Source: Paralithodes platypus (taxonomy: Eukaryota; Arthropoda; Malacostraca; Decapoda; Lithodidae). From it: a stretch of 64,000 nucleotides of DNA. Positions 10,042 to 20,976 of the stretch are shown in pieces (position 1 is the stretch's first letter; each line of letters starts with the position of its first letter). The notes below the pieces were generated by a model. That model made no database searches and had not been told where the DNA came from. It saw only the letters and a list, made by a program, of their open reading frames with translations. Made by a program: the position numbers and the translations under genes. The stretch covers positions 27,969,068 to 28,033,067 of the forward strand of contig CM064519.1 in NCBI GenBank assembly GCA_032716605.1. The letters run 5' to 3'.

Positions 10042-12785
10042 AAATGTAGAGTAATTGACATACTGTACAGGCTGGCGTGAATGTAGAGTAATTGACATAC
10101 TGTACAGGCTGGCGTGAATGTAGAGTAATTGACATACAGTACAGGCTGGCGTGAATGTAGAGTAATTGACATACTGTACAGGCTGGCGTGAATGTAGAGT
10201 AATTGACATACAGTACAGGCTGGCGTGAATGTAGAGTAATTGACGTACTGTACAGGCTGGCGTGAATGTAGAGTAATTGACATACTGTACAGGCTGGCGT
10301 GAATGTAGAGTAATTGACATACTGTACAGGCTGGCGTGAATGTAGAGTAATTGACATACTGTACAGGCTGGCGTGAATGTAGAGTAATTGACATACAGTA
10401 CAGGCTGGCGTGAATGTAGAGTAATTGACATACTGTACAGGCTGGCGTGAATGTAGAGTAATTGACATACAGTACAGGCTGGCGTGAATGTAGAGTAATT
10501 GACATACTGTACAGGCTGGCGTGAATGTAGAGTAATTGACATACAGTACAGGCTGGCGTGAATGTAGAGTAATTGACATACTGTACAGGCTGGCGTGAAT
10601 GTAGAGTAATTGACATACTGTACAGGCTGGCGTGAATGTAGAGTAATTGACATACTGTACAGGCTGGCGTGAATGTAGAGTAATTGACATACTGTACAGG
10701 CTGGCGTGAATGTAGAGTAATTGACATACTGTACAGGCTGGCGTGAATGTAGAGTAATTGACATACAGTACAGGCTGGCGTGAATGTAGAGTAATTGACA
10801 TACTGTACAGGCTGGCGTGAATGTAGAGTAATTGACATACTGTACAGGCTGGCGTGAATGTAGAGTAATTGAATTACAGTACAGACTGGCGTGAATGTAG
10901 AGTAATTGACATACTGTACAGGCTGGCGTGAATGTAGAGTAATTGACATACAGTACAGGCTGGCGTGAATGTAGGGTAATTGACATACTGTACAGGCTGG
11001 CGTGAATGTAGAGTAATTGACATACTGTACAGGCTGGCGTGAATGTAGAGTAATTGACATACTGTACAGGCTGGCGTAAATGTAGAGTAATTGACATACT
11101 GTACAGGCTGGCGTGAATGTAGAGTAATTGACATACAGTACAGGCTGGCGTGAATGTAGAGTAATTGACATACTGTACAGGCTGGCGTGAATGTAGAGTA
11201 ATTGACATACTGTACAGGCTGGGGTGAATGTAGAGTAATTGACATACAGTACAGGCTGGCGTGAATGTAGAGTAATTGACATACTGTACAGGCTGGCGTG
11301 AATGTAGAGTAATTGACATACAGTACAGGCTGGCGTGAATGTAGAGTAATTGACATACTGTACAGGCTGGCGTGAATGTAGAGTAATTGACATACTGTAC
11401 AGGCTGGCGTGAATGTAGAGTAATTGACATACTGTACAGGCTGGCGTGAATGTAGAGTAATTTACATACTGTACAGGCTGGCGTGAATGTAGAGTAATTG
11501 ACATACAGTACAGGCTGGCGTGAATGTAGAGTAATTGACATACAGTACAGGCTGGCGTGAATGTAGAGTAATTGACATACTGTACAGGCTGGCGTGAATG
11601 TAGAGTAATTGACATACAGTACAGGCTGGCGTGAATGTAGAGTAATTGACATTCTGTACAGGCTGGCGTGAATGTAGAGTAATTGACATACAGTACAGGC
11701 TGGCGTGAATGTAGAGTAATTGACATACTGTACAGACTGGCGTGAATGTAGAGTAATTGACATACCGTACAGGCTGGCGTGAATGTAGAGTAATTGACAT
11801 ACTGTACAGGCTGGCGTGAATGTAGAGTAATTGACATACTGTACAGACTGGCGTGAATGTAGAGTAATTGACATACAGTACAGGCTGGCGTGAATGTAGA
11901 GTAATTGACATACTGTACAGACTGGCGTGAATGTAGAGTAATTGACATACAGTACAGACTGGCGTGAATGTAGAGTAATTGACATACAGTACAGGCTGGC
12001 GTGAATGTAGAGTAATTGACATACTGTACAGGCTGGCGTGAATGTAGAGTAATTGACATACAGTACAGACTGGCGTGAATGTAGAGTAATTGACATACTG
12101 TACAGGCTGGCGTGAATGTAGAGTAATTGACATACAGTACAGACTGGCGTGAATGTAGAGTAATTGACATACTGTACAGGCTGGCGTGAATGTAGAGTAA
12201 TTGACATACAGTACAGACTGGCGTGAATGTAGAGTAATTGACATACAGTACAGGCTGGCGTGAATGTAGAGTAATTGACATACAGTACAGGCTGGCGTGA
12301 ATGTAGAGTACTTGACATACAGTACAGACTGGCGTGAATGTAGAGTAATTGACATATTGTACAGGCTGGCGTGAATGTAGAGTAATTGACATACAGTACA
12401 GACTGGCGTGAATGTAGAGTAATTGACATACTGTACAGGCTGGCGTGAATGTAGAGTAATTGACATACTGTACAGGCTGGCGTGAATGTAGAGTAATTGA
12501 TATACTGTACAGGCTGGCGTGAATGTAGAGTAATTGACATACAGTACAGGCTGGCGTGAATGTAGAGTAATTGACATACTGTACAGGCTGGCGTGAATGT
12601 AGAGTAATTGACATACAGTACAGGCTGGCGTGAATGTAGAGTAATTGACATACTGTACAGGCTGGCGTGAATGTAGAGTAATTGACATACAGTACAGGCT
12701 GGCGTGAATGTAGAGTAATTGACATACAGTACAGACTGGCGTGAATGTAGAGTAATTGACATACTGTACAGGCTGGCGTGAATGT
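10042..12785. repeat. 37-bp satellite array (R5), about 74 copies
   Basis: Unit gtgaatgtagagtaattgac followed by atac(t/a)gtacaggctggc, 37 bp. The main polymorphism is T or A in atac(T/A)gtac; a second is ggctgg/gactgg. The unit has no stop codon on the minus strand in any frame, and 37 is not a multiple of 3. All three minus frames are therefore open for hundreds of residues, each cycling through MSITLHSRQ, VNYSTFTPA and QLLYIHASLY. I reject coding. It is an unequal-exchange satellite. Confidence 0.95.
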
Positions 12786-12796
12786 GCAGCGGTAGA

Positions 12797-12861
12797 AATG
12801 TATGGATAGATAAATAGATAGATGGATGGATAGATAGCTAGTTAGATATATAGGTAGATAA

Positions 12862-12892
<31 letters not shown>

Positions 12893-12900
12893 TATAGGTA
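12797..12900. repeat. (GATA)n-rich microsatellite
   Basis: gatagata runs with gatg and tata interruptions, directly after the 37-bp array. Confidence 0.9.
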
Positions 12901-13047
12901 TACTGTAAATGGATATGTGTATATGTGAACTGATATATGAATTTGAATGTAGATCTGATGATATTGATAGTACTTTGATTGGAATATAAGGTCAAGTGAG
13001 CTGGATGCCAACGTAGTTAAAGTATTGTAAGTGCCAACATGTATTAA

Positions 13048-13250
13048 CCCTTTGAGTACCGGCGACGTGTGTTATATTTTATTCTACCTATATTTAGACG
13101 ATATTATGCAGCTTAGGAAGGATCTGTGGTTGTTAAAAAGGTTGGTTGAGATAGGTTGAAGCTTTTTATTTTTTGCTAGAGGTCCTTCCTAAGCTGAATA
13201 AAATTATCTAATAGTTCCCAGAATACGATGACAAGGACTTTCCTGGTACT
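13048..13250 (+). mobile_element. MITE family C copy (C1)
   Basis: TTAA (13044-13047) then CCCTTTGAGTACCGGCGACG. It is palindromic: cagcttaggaaggatc pairs with gtccttcctaagctg. The right terminus has lost its last bases (ctggtactgag) and fuses to the next A element. Confidence 0.85.
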
Positions 13251-13574
13251 GAGGTTTTTAGTGTGTTTCCTAGACTTCCATGAAGCTTGAAATTACACCC
13301 CCTTGACCCCCTTTCAAGATAAATTTACAAATTTTTCGGTAGAAAAATGTCCCGGCCGAAGGCCGATTCCTCTTAAATTACAGGCTCGCTATCGCTCGCC
13401 AGAAAAAATTGACACCTAAATGGGACGACAGGTCTTAAAAGTGACATAAATGGGGTGAAAGTTCTTAAAATCGCCAAACTAATGGGGCGAACGTCTTAAA
13501 ATCTCAAAAGCAATGGGGCTAAACATGAGGGAGAAAGGGGTGAAGAAAAAAATCCCTCAAGTGGAAATCTCCCC
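13251..13574 (+). mobile_element. MITE family A copy (A5)
   Basis: Lacks the first few bases (starts gtttttagtgtg) because of the fusion with C1. The rest is typical and it ends ctcccc before TTAA (13575-13578), which is also the left TTAA of C2. Confidence 0.88.
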
Positions 13575-13578
13575 TTAA

Positions 13579-14132
13579 CCCCTTCTGTACCGGCGCCGTC
13601 CTTGTAGCTTTTATGCTGGCTACTTTTAGACGATGTTATGCCGTGTACAATGGGCCCACAACAATGTACAGGTGTCGAACGATCTCACTTAGCCTTTATT
13701 ACTACCACAGCTCCTTCTTAAGGGGAGGCAGACCGTTTTTCTGGACTCCCTTCTCCCTAATGTTTAACCCCACTAGCTTTGAAATTATAAGACGTTCGGC
13801 CCATTAGTTTGGGGATTTTAACACCTTTCGCCCCATTTCGTTGCTGATTTTAACACCTTTCGTGCCATTCAGGTGTCGATTTTTTCCTGGCGAGCGATAG
13901 CGAGCCTGCAATTTTAAGAAGAACCGGCCTTCGGCCGGGACATTTTTCTACCGAAAAATGTACAAATTTATCTTGAAGGGGGGTCTAAGGTGTGTTTTTC
14001 TAAGCTTGATGGAGGTCTAGGGAGGAAACTAAAAAAATATATGAATAAATGAATTAATAGACCAAACAAACGGCCAAATCGTCTAATTATAGCTAGAATT
14101 AATCCAATAAGACGTCGCCGGTATTGAAGGGG
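13579..14132 (+). mobile_element. MITE family C copy (C2), split by an A element
   Basis: Left part CCCCTTCTGTACCGGCG to about 13717, right part from about 14076 ending gacgtcgccggtattgaagggg before TTAA (14133-14136). The middle is an inserted A element. Removing it leaves a normal C palindrome apart from a small deletion at the right junction. Confidence 0.82.
13722..14075 (-). mobile_element. MITE family A copy (A6), nested in C2
   Basis: Starts ggggaggcagaccg after TTAA 13718-13721, which lies in the tccttcttaa motif internal to family C. Reverse orientation with intact hairpins. The last bases are missing (ends aaacggcc instead of ...ctcccc). Confidence 0.87.
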
Positions 14133-14300
14133 TTAATGTAGATGGCTGTAGGTTAACGTTATATACTCACTGGGGGCTGGAATCGTGGCTGCAATCACCC
14201 TCCGACTCCATTCCCGTGAGATCCCCCCAAACAGCTCCCGACATGAATGGTCGAACTTCCTCAAACATGAATCACGTGGTTTTCCCCGAGGGCTCTTCAA

Positions 14301-14634
14301 GGGAAGATATTTTCCACTGGAGGGATTTGTTTTTATCTGGACCCCTCTCTCCCTCATGTTTAGCCCCAGTGCGGTTGAGATTTTAAGACGTTCGCCCCCT
14401 TAGTTTGCCGATTTTAAGAACTCTCACCCCATTTTTGTCAATTGTATGACTTTTTGTGCCATTTAGGTGTCGATTTTTTCCTGACGAGCGATAACGAGCC
14501 AGTAATTCAAGAGGAACCGGCCTACGGCCGGGACATTTTTCTACCGAAAAATGTACACATTTATCTTGAAAGGGGGTCTAGGGGGTGTAATTTTAGTTTG
14601 ATGGATGTCTAGGGAATAAACTAAAAACCTCCCC
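14301..14634 (-). mobile_element. MITE family A copy (A7)
   Basis: Left flank TCAA (decayed TTAA), right TTAA at 14635-14638. Contains cgagcgataacgagccag and aaccggcctacggccggg. Confidence 0.87.
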
Positions 14635-14896
14635 TTAACTCAAGGTTGTCATTGGAGGTGTTTGGTGTTGAAGTGAAATTCATAAAAAATATATTGTCAC
14701 CCACCAAAACCACCATATGGGAAGGGTCGACTTGAAGGAGGGTGGGTCGACACTGGTGCTCGCGGACTAGGCACCCAATATGTCTTGCAGAGAGTAGAGG
14801 TGCTGGGTTGACACTTGTCCATACCAGCTGTACCCCACCATGATTCAGTAGAGATATTTGGGACACAAGCAGTCTCTCCAACCGTCTCTCCAAATC

Positions 14897-15867
14897 ACCT
14901 TTAAGTGTCTATACCTCCCCTTAAGTGTCTATACCTCCCCTTAAGTGTCTATACCTCCCCTTAAGTGTCTATACCTCCCCTTAAGTGTCTATACCTCCCC
15001 TTAAGTGTCTATACCTCCCCTACCCTCCCCTTAAGTGTCTATACCTCCCCTTAAGTGTCTATACCTCCCCTTAAGTGTCTATACCTCCCCTTAAGTGTCT
15101 ATACCTCCCCTTAAGTGTCTATACCTCCCCTTAAGTGTCTATACCTCCCCTTAAGTGTCTATACCTCCCCTTAAGTGTCTATACCTCCCCTTAAGTGTCT
15201 ATACCTCCCCTTAAGTGTCTATACCTCCCCTTAAGTGTCTATACCTCCCCTTAAGTGTCTATACCTCCCCTTAAGTGTCTATACCTCCCCTTAAGTGTCT
15301 ATACCTCCCCTTAAGTGTCTATACCTCCCCTTAAGTGTCTATACCTCCCCTTAAGTGTCTATACCTCCCCTTAAGTGTCTATACCTCCCCTTAAGTGTCT
15401 ATACCTCCCCTTAAGTGTCTATACCTCCCCTTAAGTGTCTATACCTCCCCTTAAGTGTCTATACCTCCCCTTAAGTGTCTAACCTCCCCTTAAGTGTCTA
15501 TACCTCCCCTTAAGTGTCTATACCTCCCCTTAAGTGTCTATACCTCCCCTTAAGTGTCTATACCTCCCCTTAAGTGTCTATACCTCCCCTTAAGTGTCTA
15601 TACCTCCCCTTAAGTGTCTATACCTCCCCTTAAGTGTCTATACCTCCCCTTAAGTGTCTATACCTCCCCTTAAGTGTCTATACCTCCCCTTAAGTGTCTA
15701 TACCTCCCCTTAAGTGTCTATACCTCCCCTTAAGTGTCTATACCTCCCCTTAAGTGTCTATACCTCCCCTTAAGTGTCTATACCTCCCCTTAAGTGTCTA
15801 TACCTCCCCTTAAGTGTCTATACCTCCCCTTAAGTGTCTATACCTCCCCTTAAGTGTCTATACCTCG
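14897..15867. repeat. 20-bp tandem array (R6), about 48 copies
   Basis: Unit acctccccttaagtgtctat. Units are nearly perfect, with two irregular ones (near 15010 and 15480). The acctccccttaa half equals the right terminus of family A. The array spans from atcacctttaag to tacctcgg. Confidence 0.95.
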
Positions 15868-15944
15868 GAACTGTATAACAAGACAGGGAGCACCAGTGTT
15901 CTGAAGATCTGTAACTTTGACCTTGTGGTAGGTCTACTGTATGT

Positions 15945-16112
15945 GTGTCTTTCAGTGTCTGTGTACGTGTATGTGTGCGCGCGTATGAGTATGTATGTGT
16001 GTGTGTGCGCGCGTTTGACTGCGTATATGTGTGTGTGCGTGCGCGCGTTTGACTGTGTGTGTGTGTGTGCGTTTGACTGTATATGTGTGTGTGTGTGTGT
16101 GCCCGTGTGTTC
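15945..16112. repeat. GT/GC-rich imperfect microsatellite
   Basis: Alternating purine-pyrimidine tracts (tgtgtg, gcgcgc) with a degenerate tttgactg(c/t)gta spacer repeated several times. Confidence 0.85.
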
Positions 16113-16194
16113 CTTGTTAGAGCCGTATTGACTCGGCGGGATGAAGGCAGAGATCTTGGAGATGGAGACAAGCGAGGGACAGGGAAGAAAGGGA

Positions 16195-16720
16195 CAATAG
16201 AGAAGAAGAAGAAGAAGAAGAAGAAGAAGAAGAAGAAGAAGAAGAAGAAGAAGAAGAAGAGAAGGAAAGAAAGGGACAAGATAAAAGAAGAGGAAGAATG
16301 GACCAGAGAGAATACGGAAGAAGAGAGAAAAAGAGAAACAGCGAAAAAAGAAATGAGAAAAAGAAGAAGAATGGACCTGAGAGATAATGCGAAAGAGAAG
16401 AGAAGATAAGAAAAAGGGAAGAAAGAGACAAGAGAAAAGAGGAAGAAGAAGAAGAAGAAGAATGCACCAGAGACAATACAGGAGAAGAGAGAACAAGCGA
16501 AACTGGAAAGAGACAATAACAAGAAAAAATGGACCATGAAAAATAATATGCGGAAGAAGGGAGCAGAAGAGAAAGAAAGGGGAATGGAGGAGACCATTAG
16601 AAAGAAGAGACGAGAGAAAGCAGAAACACATTGGAAGACATAAACGAGAAAGAAACGAAGAAGAACGAGGCAAGGTGCAGGAGGAAACCATAAGGGAAAA
16701 TGTGTATTTATCTGTTCATA
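16195..16720. repeat. (GAA)n and purine-rich tract
   Basis: A pure aag run of about 20 units (16202-16260) within 500 bp of nearly all-purine plus strand. The Ser/Phe-rich minus frames and Lys/Glu plus frame are composition artefacts. Confidence 0.9.
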
Positions 16721-16844
16721 TATACAGTATATACAGTATATATATATATATATGTGTGTGTGTGTGCGCGTGTGTATTTTCCTTAGTTTCCTCCTAAGAC
16801 TTTTATCAGGTTTATAAACAAAAAAACACACACAAACAAAAAAT

Positions 16845-17074
16845 CCCCTGTTAGTTAAATGTGTAAATTTTTCGGTAGAAAAATGTCCCGGCCAAAGACC
16901 GGTTCCTCCTAATCTTCAGGCTCGCTATCGCTCGCCAGGAAAAATAGCGGACACCTAAATGAAACAAAATATCTTAGATTCGCCAAACTAATGGGCCGAA
17001 CATCTTAAAATCTTAAAACTAATGGGGCTAAAAATGGGGGAGAAGGGGATCCATAAAACAAACAAGCCTCCCCC
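16845..17074 (+). mobile_element. MITE family A copy (A8), left end lost
   Basis: Starts near ttaaatgtgtaaatttttcg and retains the hairpins and ggctcgctatcgctcgcc. Ends gcctcccc before TTAA (17075-17078). Confidence 0.83.
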
Positions 17075-17159
17075 TTAAAAACCAAAGGAGAGGCAGAAAG
17101 GAATACAAGGGTTTGAGGGAAAGATGCTAACCAAGAAAAAGTACAAGATAGAGTGTTAA

Positions 17160-17510
17160 GGGGGCCCACCTCTTTTTTTTCTCTCTCTCCCTCTCTCTCT
17201 CTGAATTGTATCCATTCGTCCCCATTCAGCCTACTGTTTTAAACGTTTATCCCCATCCAGATGTCGATTTTGCATATTTAAAACACACATTTTAATAGCA
17301 GAATAAATGTATACATTTTTCGATAAAAAAAATTCTCCGACGAAGCCGGATTTCTCCATACAATGATGCCTCGCTATCGCTCGCCAGGAAAAAATCATCA
17401 CCTGGATGGGGATAAACGTCTTTAAACAGTAGGCGGAATGGGGCCGAGTGGGTATACAAGCCAGAGAAAGAGAGAAAAGGAGAGCAAAAAAAAAAAGCAA
17501 GTGACCCTCC
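17160..17510. mobile_element. Foldback MITE family B copy 3
   Basis: Left TTAA 17156-17159. The right end gtgaccctcc is followed by TAAT (decayed). The left arm is shortened: the ggcgagcg block of the left half is missing while the right half has it. Confidence 0.82.
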
Positions 17511-17559
17511 TAATGAAGAGGAGACTAAAGAAAGCGAGACACTGAAAGGAGCCAATTAA

Positions 17560-17766
17560 CCCCTTCTGTACCGGCGTAGACTGTTTCATTTTATTCCATC
17601 TGTATTTTGACGATTCACTACAGTTGACGAAGGATCTGTGGTAGTAAACAGGGATACGTGAGGTAGTTCGAAGCCTATCAGTTGCCGGAGGCTCTTTTTA
17701 TACTGAATACAATCGTCTAATAGTAGCCAGAATAGCATATAAAAGACGTCGCCGGTACAGAAGGGG
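17560..17766 (+). mobile_element. MITE family C copy (C3)
   Basis: TTAA then CCCCTTCTGTACCGGCG; ends gacgtcgccggtacagaagg gg then TTAA 17767-17770. This is the best copy for defining the C termini. The terminal TTAA is shared with A9. Confidence 0.9.
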
Positions 17767-17770
17767 TTAA

Positions 17771-18098
17771 GGGGAGGTTTTTAGTTTGGTCTCTAGATAT
17801 CCATCAAGCTTAAGATTACACCCCCTTGAGCCCCTTTCAAGATAAATTTGTACATTTTTCGGTAGAAAAATTTCCCGGCTGAAAGCCGGTTCCTCTTAAA
17901 TTACAGGCTCGCTATCGCTCGCCAGGATAAAGTCGACACCTAAATTGCACGAAAGGTCTTAAAATTGACGGAAATGGGGCGAAAGTTTTTAAAATCGCCA
18001 AACTAATGGGGCGGCTGTCTTAAAATCTCAAAAGCAATGGGGCTAGACATGAGGGAGAGAGGGGTCCAGAAAAAAATCCCTCAAGTCGATATCTCCCC
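17771..18098 (+). mobile_element. MITE family A copy (A9)
   Basis: Starts GGGGAGGTTTTTAG at the shared TTAA and ends atctcccc before TTAA 18099-18102. Full length (about 328 bp) and well preserved. Confidence 0.9.
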
Positions 18099-18114
18099 TT
18101 AAGAGAGTGATAAG

Positions 18115-18335
18115 GGGAAGGGTTATTTATTGGTAGATTTATTCATTTATTTGTTATTCTAATTTCTTTCCTACCTAGACCTCCATGAAGCTTGAACATA
18201 AATCCCCAAAATCCCCCTTCTAGATGAATGTGTACATTGTCCCAACCGAAGGCCGGTTCCTCCTAAATGACTGGCTCTCTATCACACTAAAGGGGCTAAA
18301 CATAAGGGAGAAAGGGGACCAAAAATATAGCAACC
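18115..18335 (+). mobile_element. MITE family A copy (A10), internally deleted
   Basis: Begins taaggggaagg and keeps cctccatgaagcttga and ccgaaggccggttcctcct. It has lost the hairpin's second arm and most of the ggctcgc block, then resumes at ggggctaaacataaggga. Confidence 0.7.
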
Positions 18336-18372
18336 ATAACACAGTAAGAATTCAGATTACAAACAATATAAA

Positions 18373-18581
18373 GCCGCTGTCACACAGGGGCTTTTTCCGT
18401 CAATTTTCCATGAGCAAGTTTGTTCTCGTATTATTTTGGGACATTTTCGCACTGGTATTGGTAACTAGACTGAAGGTAGATTATGTTAGGCGGCTGAATT
18501 CCGATAAAGTGTGATTTTTTAAGCTTCCAGACCATAATTGCTCGTAAACATTGCTCGAAAAATAGCTCATGTGACACCGCC
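18373..18581. mobile_element. TTAA MITE family G copy 1
   Basis: Left end gccgctgtcacacaggggc, right end gctcatgtgacaccgcc followed by TTAA (18582-18585), giving inverted termini GGCGGTGTCAC. Inner parts also pair (tgagcaagtttg/attgctcg). A partial second copy starts at 45297. Confidence 0.72.
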
Positions 18582-18859
18582 TTAAGAAAGAGAAACAGGA
18601 AAGAGTGCAAGTTAGATAGCCTTCAGTATGAGAGAGTGGCCAACTTTGTATTTGCGACGCCATTTTGGTGCCTCAATTATCAAACACCAGGATTATATTT
18701 AATGCTTTTATTATGTTGAATGTATATCCAAATACTAAATCATTCCAGCATATCCTGTATTGCCGGATGTACGTGGATACTGGATAGGTATGGAGATATT
18801 TAAGAAATAGTGGGTGTTTTTTTTGTTTTTGTTTTTTTTTTTTTCTTCTAATGATTCAT

Positions 18860-19159
18860 TTATTCATATATTTTAGTAGTTTCCTCGCTAGATCTCCATG
18901 GAGCTTATAAAAGACCTACCTCCCTTCAAGATAAATTTGTACATTTTTCGGTAGCGGTTCGTCTTAAAATTACAGGCTCGTTTTTGCTCGCCAGGAAAAA
19001 ATCGACACCTAAATGCCACGAAAGGTCTTAAAATTGACATCAAAATGGGGCGAAAGGTATTAAAATTGCCAAACTAATGGGCCGAACGTCTTAAAATTTC
19101 AAAACTAATTGGGCTAAACACGAGGGAGTAAGGGGTCTAGAAAAACGGCCCATCTCCCA
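18860..19159 (+). mobile_element. MITE family A copy (A11)
   Basis: Recognised by cctcgctagatctccatgga, caagataaatttgtacattt and cgacacctaaatgcc. The hairpin region is deleted (cggtag joined to cggttcg) and the core block is mutated (ggctcgtttttgctcgcc). Ends catctccca before TTAA. Confidence 0.78.
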
Positions 19160-19289
19160 TTAAATGCATATACTGTAGACGAAACTATAACCAGTGGTAC
19201 CAATATGGTGGAGGTTGGCCGATCTATGTTACTATAGAGTGTATAGTGCAGGACAAATACTAATTGGGTAACATCAGTGAATGGGGAAG

Positions 19290-19316
19290 GAGGGTAAAAA
19301 ATATAATAATAAAACA

Positions 19317-19351
<35 letters not shown>

Positions 19352-19402
19352 AAATAATAATAATAATAACATAATAATAATACAATAATAATAATAATAA
19401 AA
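19290..19402. repeat. (ATA/AAT)n microsatellite
   Basis: Long aataat runs broken by aca. The Tyr/Ile-rich minus frames here are artefacts. Confidence 0.95.
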
Positions 19403-19616
19403 CAATTGTGGAAGGGATATATTTGACCCAGTCGCTGAGAGAAAGACGAAATATGGCTGTAAGTGCAATGCCATGTACCTGCAAAATCCCGTAACCACAA
19501 AACTACCCGAGTTAACGTCTGGGATAGCGTAAAATAGTCGTTGGTGGCGAAGTCTAATAAACCCACCACGAGACTATCACCTGGTTCTTTCAAGGAGAAC
19601 TAAGGTTGCTATCCTA

Positions 19617-19690
19617 TTGTACGTCCGAGGTAGTACAGTGGTAGCGCGTGAGTCTGGCAGCCTACTGACCAGATTTCGATACCTTGCCAG
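19617..19690 (+). mobile_element. tRNA-like SINE head abutting a LINE fragment
   Basis: gtccgaggtagtacagtggt carries a box A-like segment (tagtacagtggtagcgcg) and agatttcgatacc resembles box B at tRNA spacing. It runs straight into reverse-transcriptase-like coding at 19690, so it may be a chimeric element. Confidence 0.55.
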
Positions 19691-20085
19691 GGGCCAGGTG
19701 ATGTATGGGGCTGAGACATGGGTTCTGAAGGCAAAAGAGAAAAGAAAGCTGGATGTGATGGAGATGAGTTGCTTGAGAAGCATATGTGGAGTGACTCGTA
19801 AAGACACATTGAGGAACAAAGAGATATGTAGGAGAGTGGGGCAGCAGGAACCTTTGTCGGCCAGAGTGGACAAAAGGGTGCTGTGCTGGTATGGGCATGT
19901 TGAGCAAATGGAAAATGAAATGCTTACAAAGAGAATATGTGAGTCGGATACAAGGGGAGGTAGGAAGACTTCCATTGAGATGGAGATATTGAGTAGTACA
20001 AGCGTTGGAAGATAGAGAAATGACTATAGATCAGGCAATAAAAGTGGTAATAAATAGGAATGAATGCAGAATGCTTGTGAATAGA
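19690..20085 (+). mobile_element. LINE reverse-transcriptase C-terminal fragment
   Basis: The plus-strand frame contains MYGAETWVLKAKEKRKLDV, then LRSICGVTRKD, VLCWYGHVEQMENEML and, after a break, AIKVVINRNECRML before a stop. This is the usual end of a non-LTR retrotransposon reverse transcriptase (YGAETW...RH/CWYGHV). The catalytic domain is absent, so this copy is 5' truncated and dead. Confidence 0.8.
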
Positions 20086-20387
20086 TGAGTGATAACGGGG
20101 TTGTTTGAGAGAGGGGGTCGGGCGACAGTTGGACTAGATAATAGTCCGTCAGGCGCCTGGCTCAGAGAGCCAGTACACAGTATATGAAGGGTCTTGCCTG
20201 GATGTGTGGTGGTGGGGCTTCAATGCGTGTCTGCCTGCTGAGACCGGAACCTCTCCGGGAGGTCTGGGACCTGGGAATCTTTTGCTGGAAGACCCCAAAT
20301 AGGCCTAGGTCTGTGGGTCTTTCTCCTTGTCGACCTAGATGTGTTTGATTGTCGACCTAGGTGTGTGTGATTGTTTTTTTGTTTCCG

Positions 20388-20425
20388 TTTTTTTTTTTTT
20401 TTTTTTTTTTTGGGGGGGGGGGGGG
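20388..20425. repeat. Poly(T)-poly(G) tract
   Basis: About 24 T followed by 14 G. Next to it ctcgagtcggccacccccag occurs, nearly repeated at about 63800. Confidence 0.9.
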
Positions 20426-20597
20426 CTCTGTCTCGAGTCGGCCACCCCCAGCTGTGGGGTATGTGCCTGAGTATATACATACTTGCATTATGTAAATCCT
20501 TTAAGTAGCCTATAAGAAGAAAATAGAGTAGGGAGGCAGAAATTTACGAAGGAAAATCAAACGTATGCGAAGACACCATAAACAAGCACCTATGTGG

Positions 20598-20976
20598 TGA
20601 TGGGCTGGTCTATCAGAGTGAGAAGTGAGCGATCTCTGCCATACCCATAGCTTACTCTGACTGTTCCTTTTACTTATATATTTTCTAGATCTCAAGTGAC
20701 GGCGTCTCTTCCGTGGATTGACCTCCTAATCTACCCAGATTGGAAGCCAAAGCGTCACATTTTTCCTTTGCCCCTCAACTTTTTCTTCATAAATGCTGAG
20801 GGGCACAGGGCTCCTCAGCTCACCGCCATGGAGTGGCTTCGGTCACCCAGGCTTTATTGTGGTCGACAGGGAGGGTTCTGTGGGGGCACTCGGTTATGGC
20901 CTTGGCCTTGCTCGGGGCCTTGGGGCTGTTCGGCCAGGCAGCTTGGGGAACAACAACAACAACAACAACAACAAGT
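20598..20976 (+). mobile_element. SINE-like repeat family D copy 1, (AAC)n tail
   Basis: Starts gatgggctggtctatcagag and ends ggcagcttggggaac(aac)n. Two minus-strand copies lie at 29394-29826 and 43541-43972 with the same boundaries and the same trinucleotide tail, as expected for a retroposed short element. The Gly/Trp/Arg/Gln reading frames recur in all copies because the sequences are homologous; no coding function is shown. Confidence 0.75.

Noticed and set aside
10042..12785. CRISPR array
   Set aside because: Units are contiguous with no unique spacers and the genome is clearly eukaryotic. The same applies to the other tandem arrays.
10038..12995. Minus-strand open frames of 939 and 985 codons
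   Set aside because: They lie on a 37-bp satellite whose unit lacks stops in all three minus frames, so they read through by arithmetic. The repeats give the same three peptides in rotation. No start context, domain or splice evidence.
15830..16831. Minus-strand Ser/Phe/Leu-rich frame of 333 codons
   Set aside because: Purine/pyrimidine strand bias and (GAA)n plus GT tracts produce it. No globular or membrane-protein pattern beyond composition.
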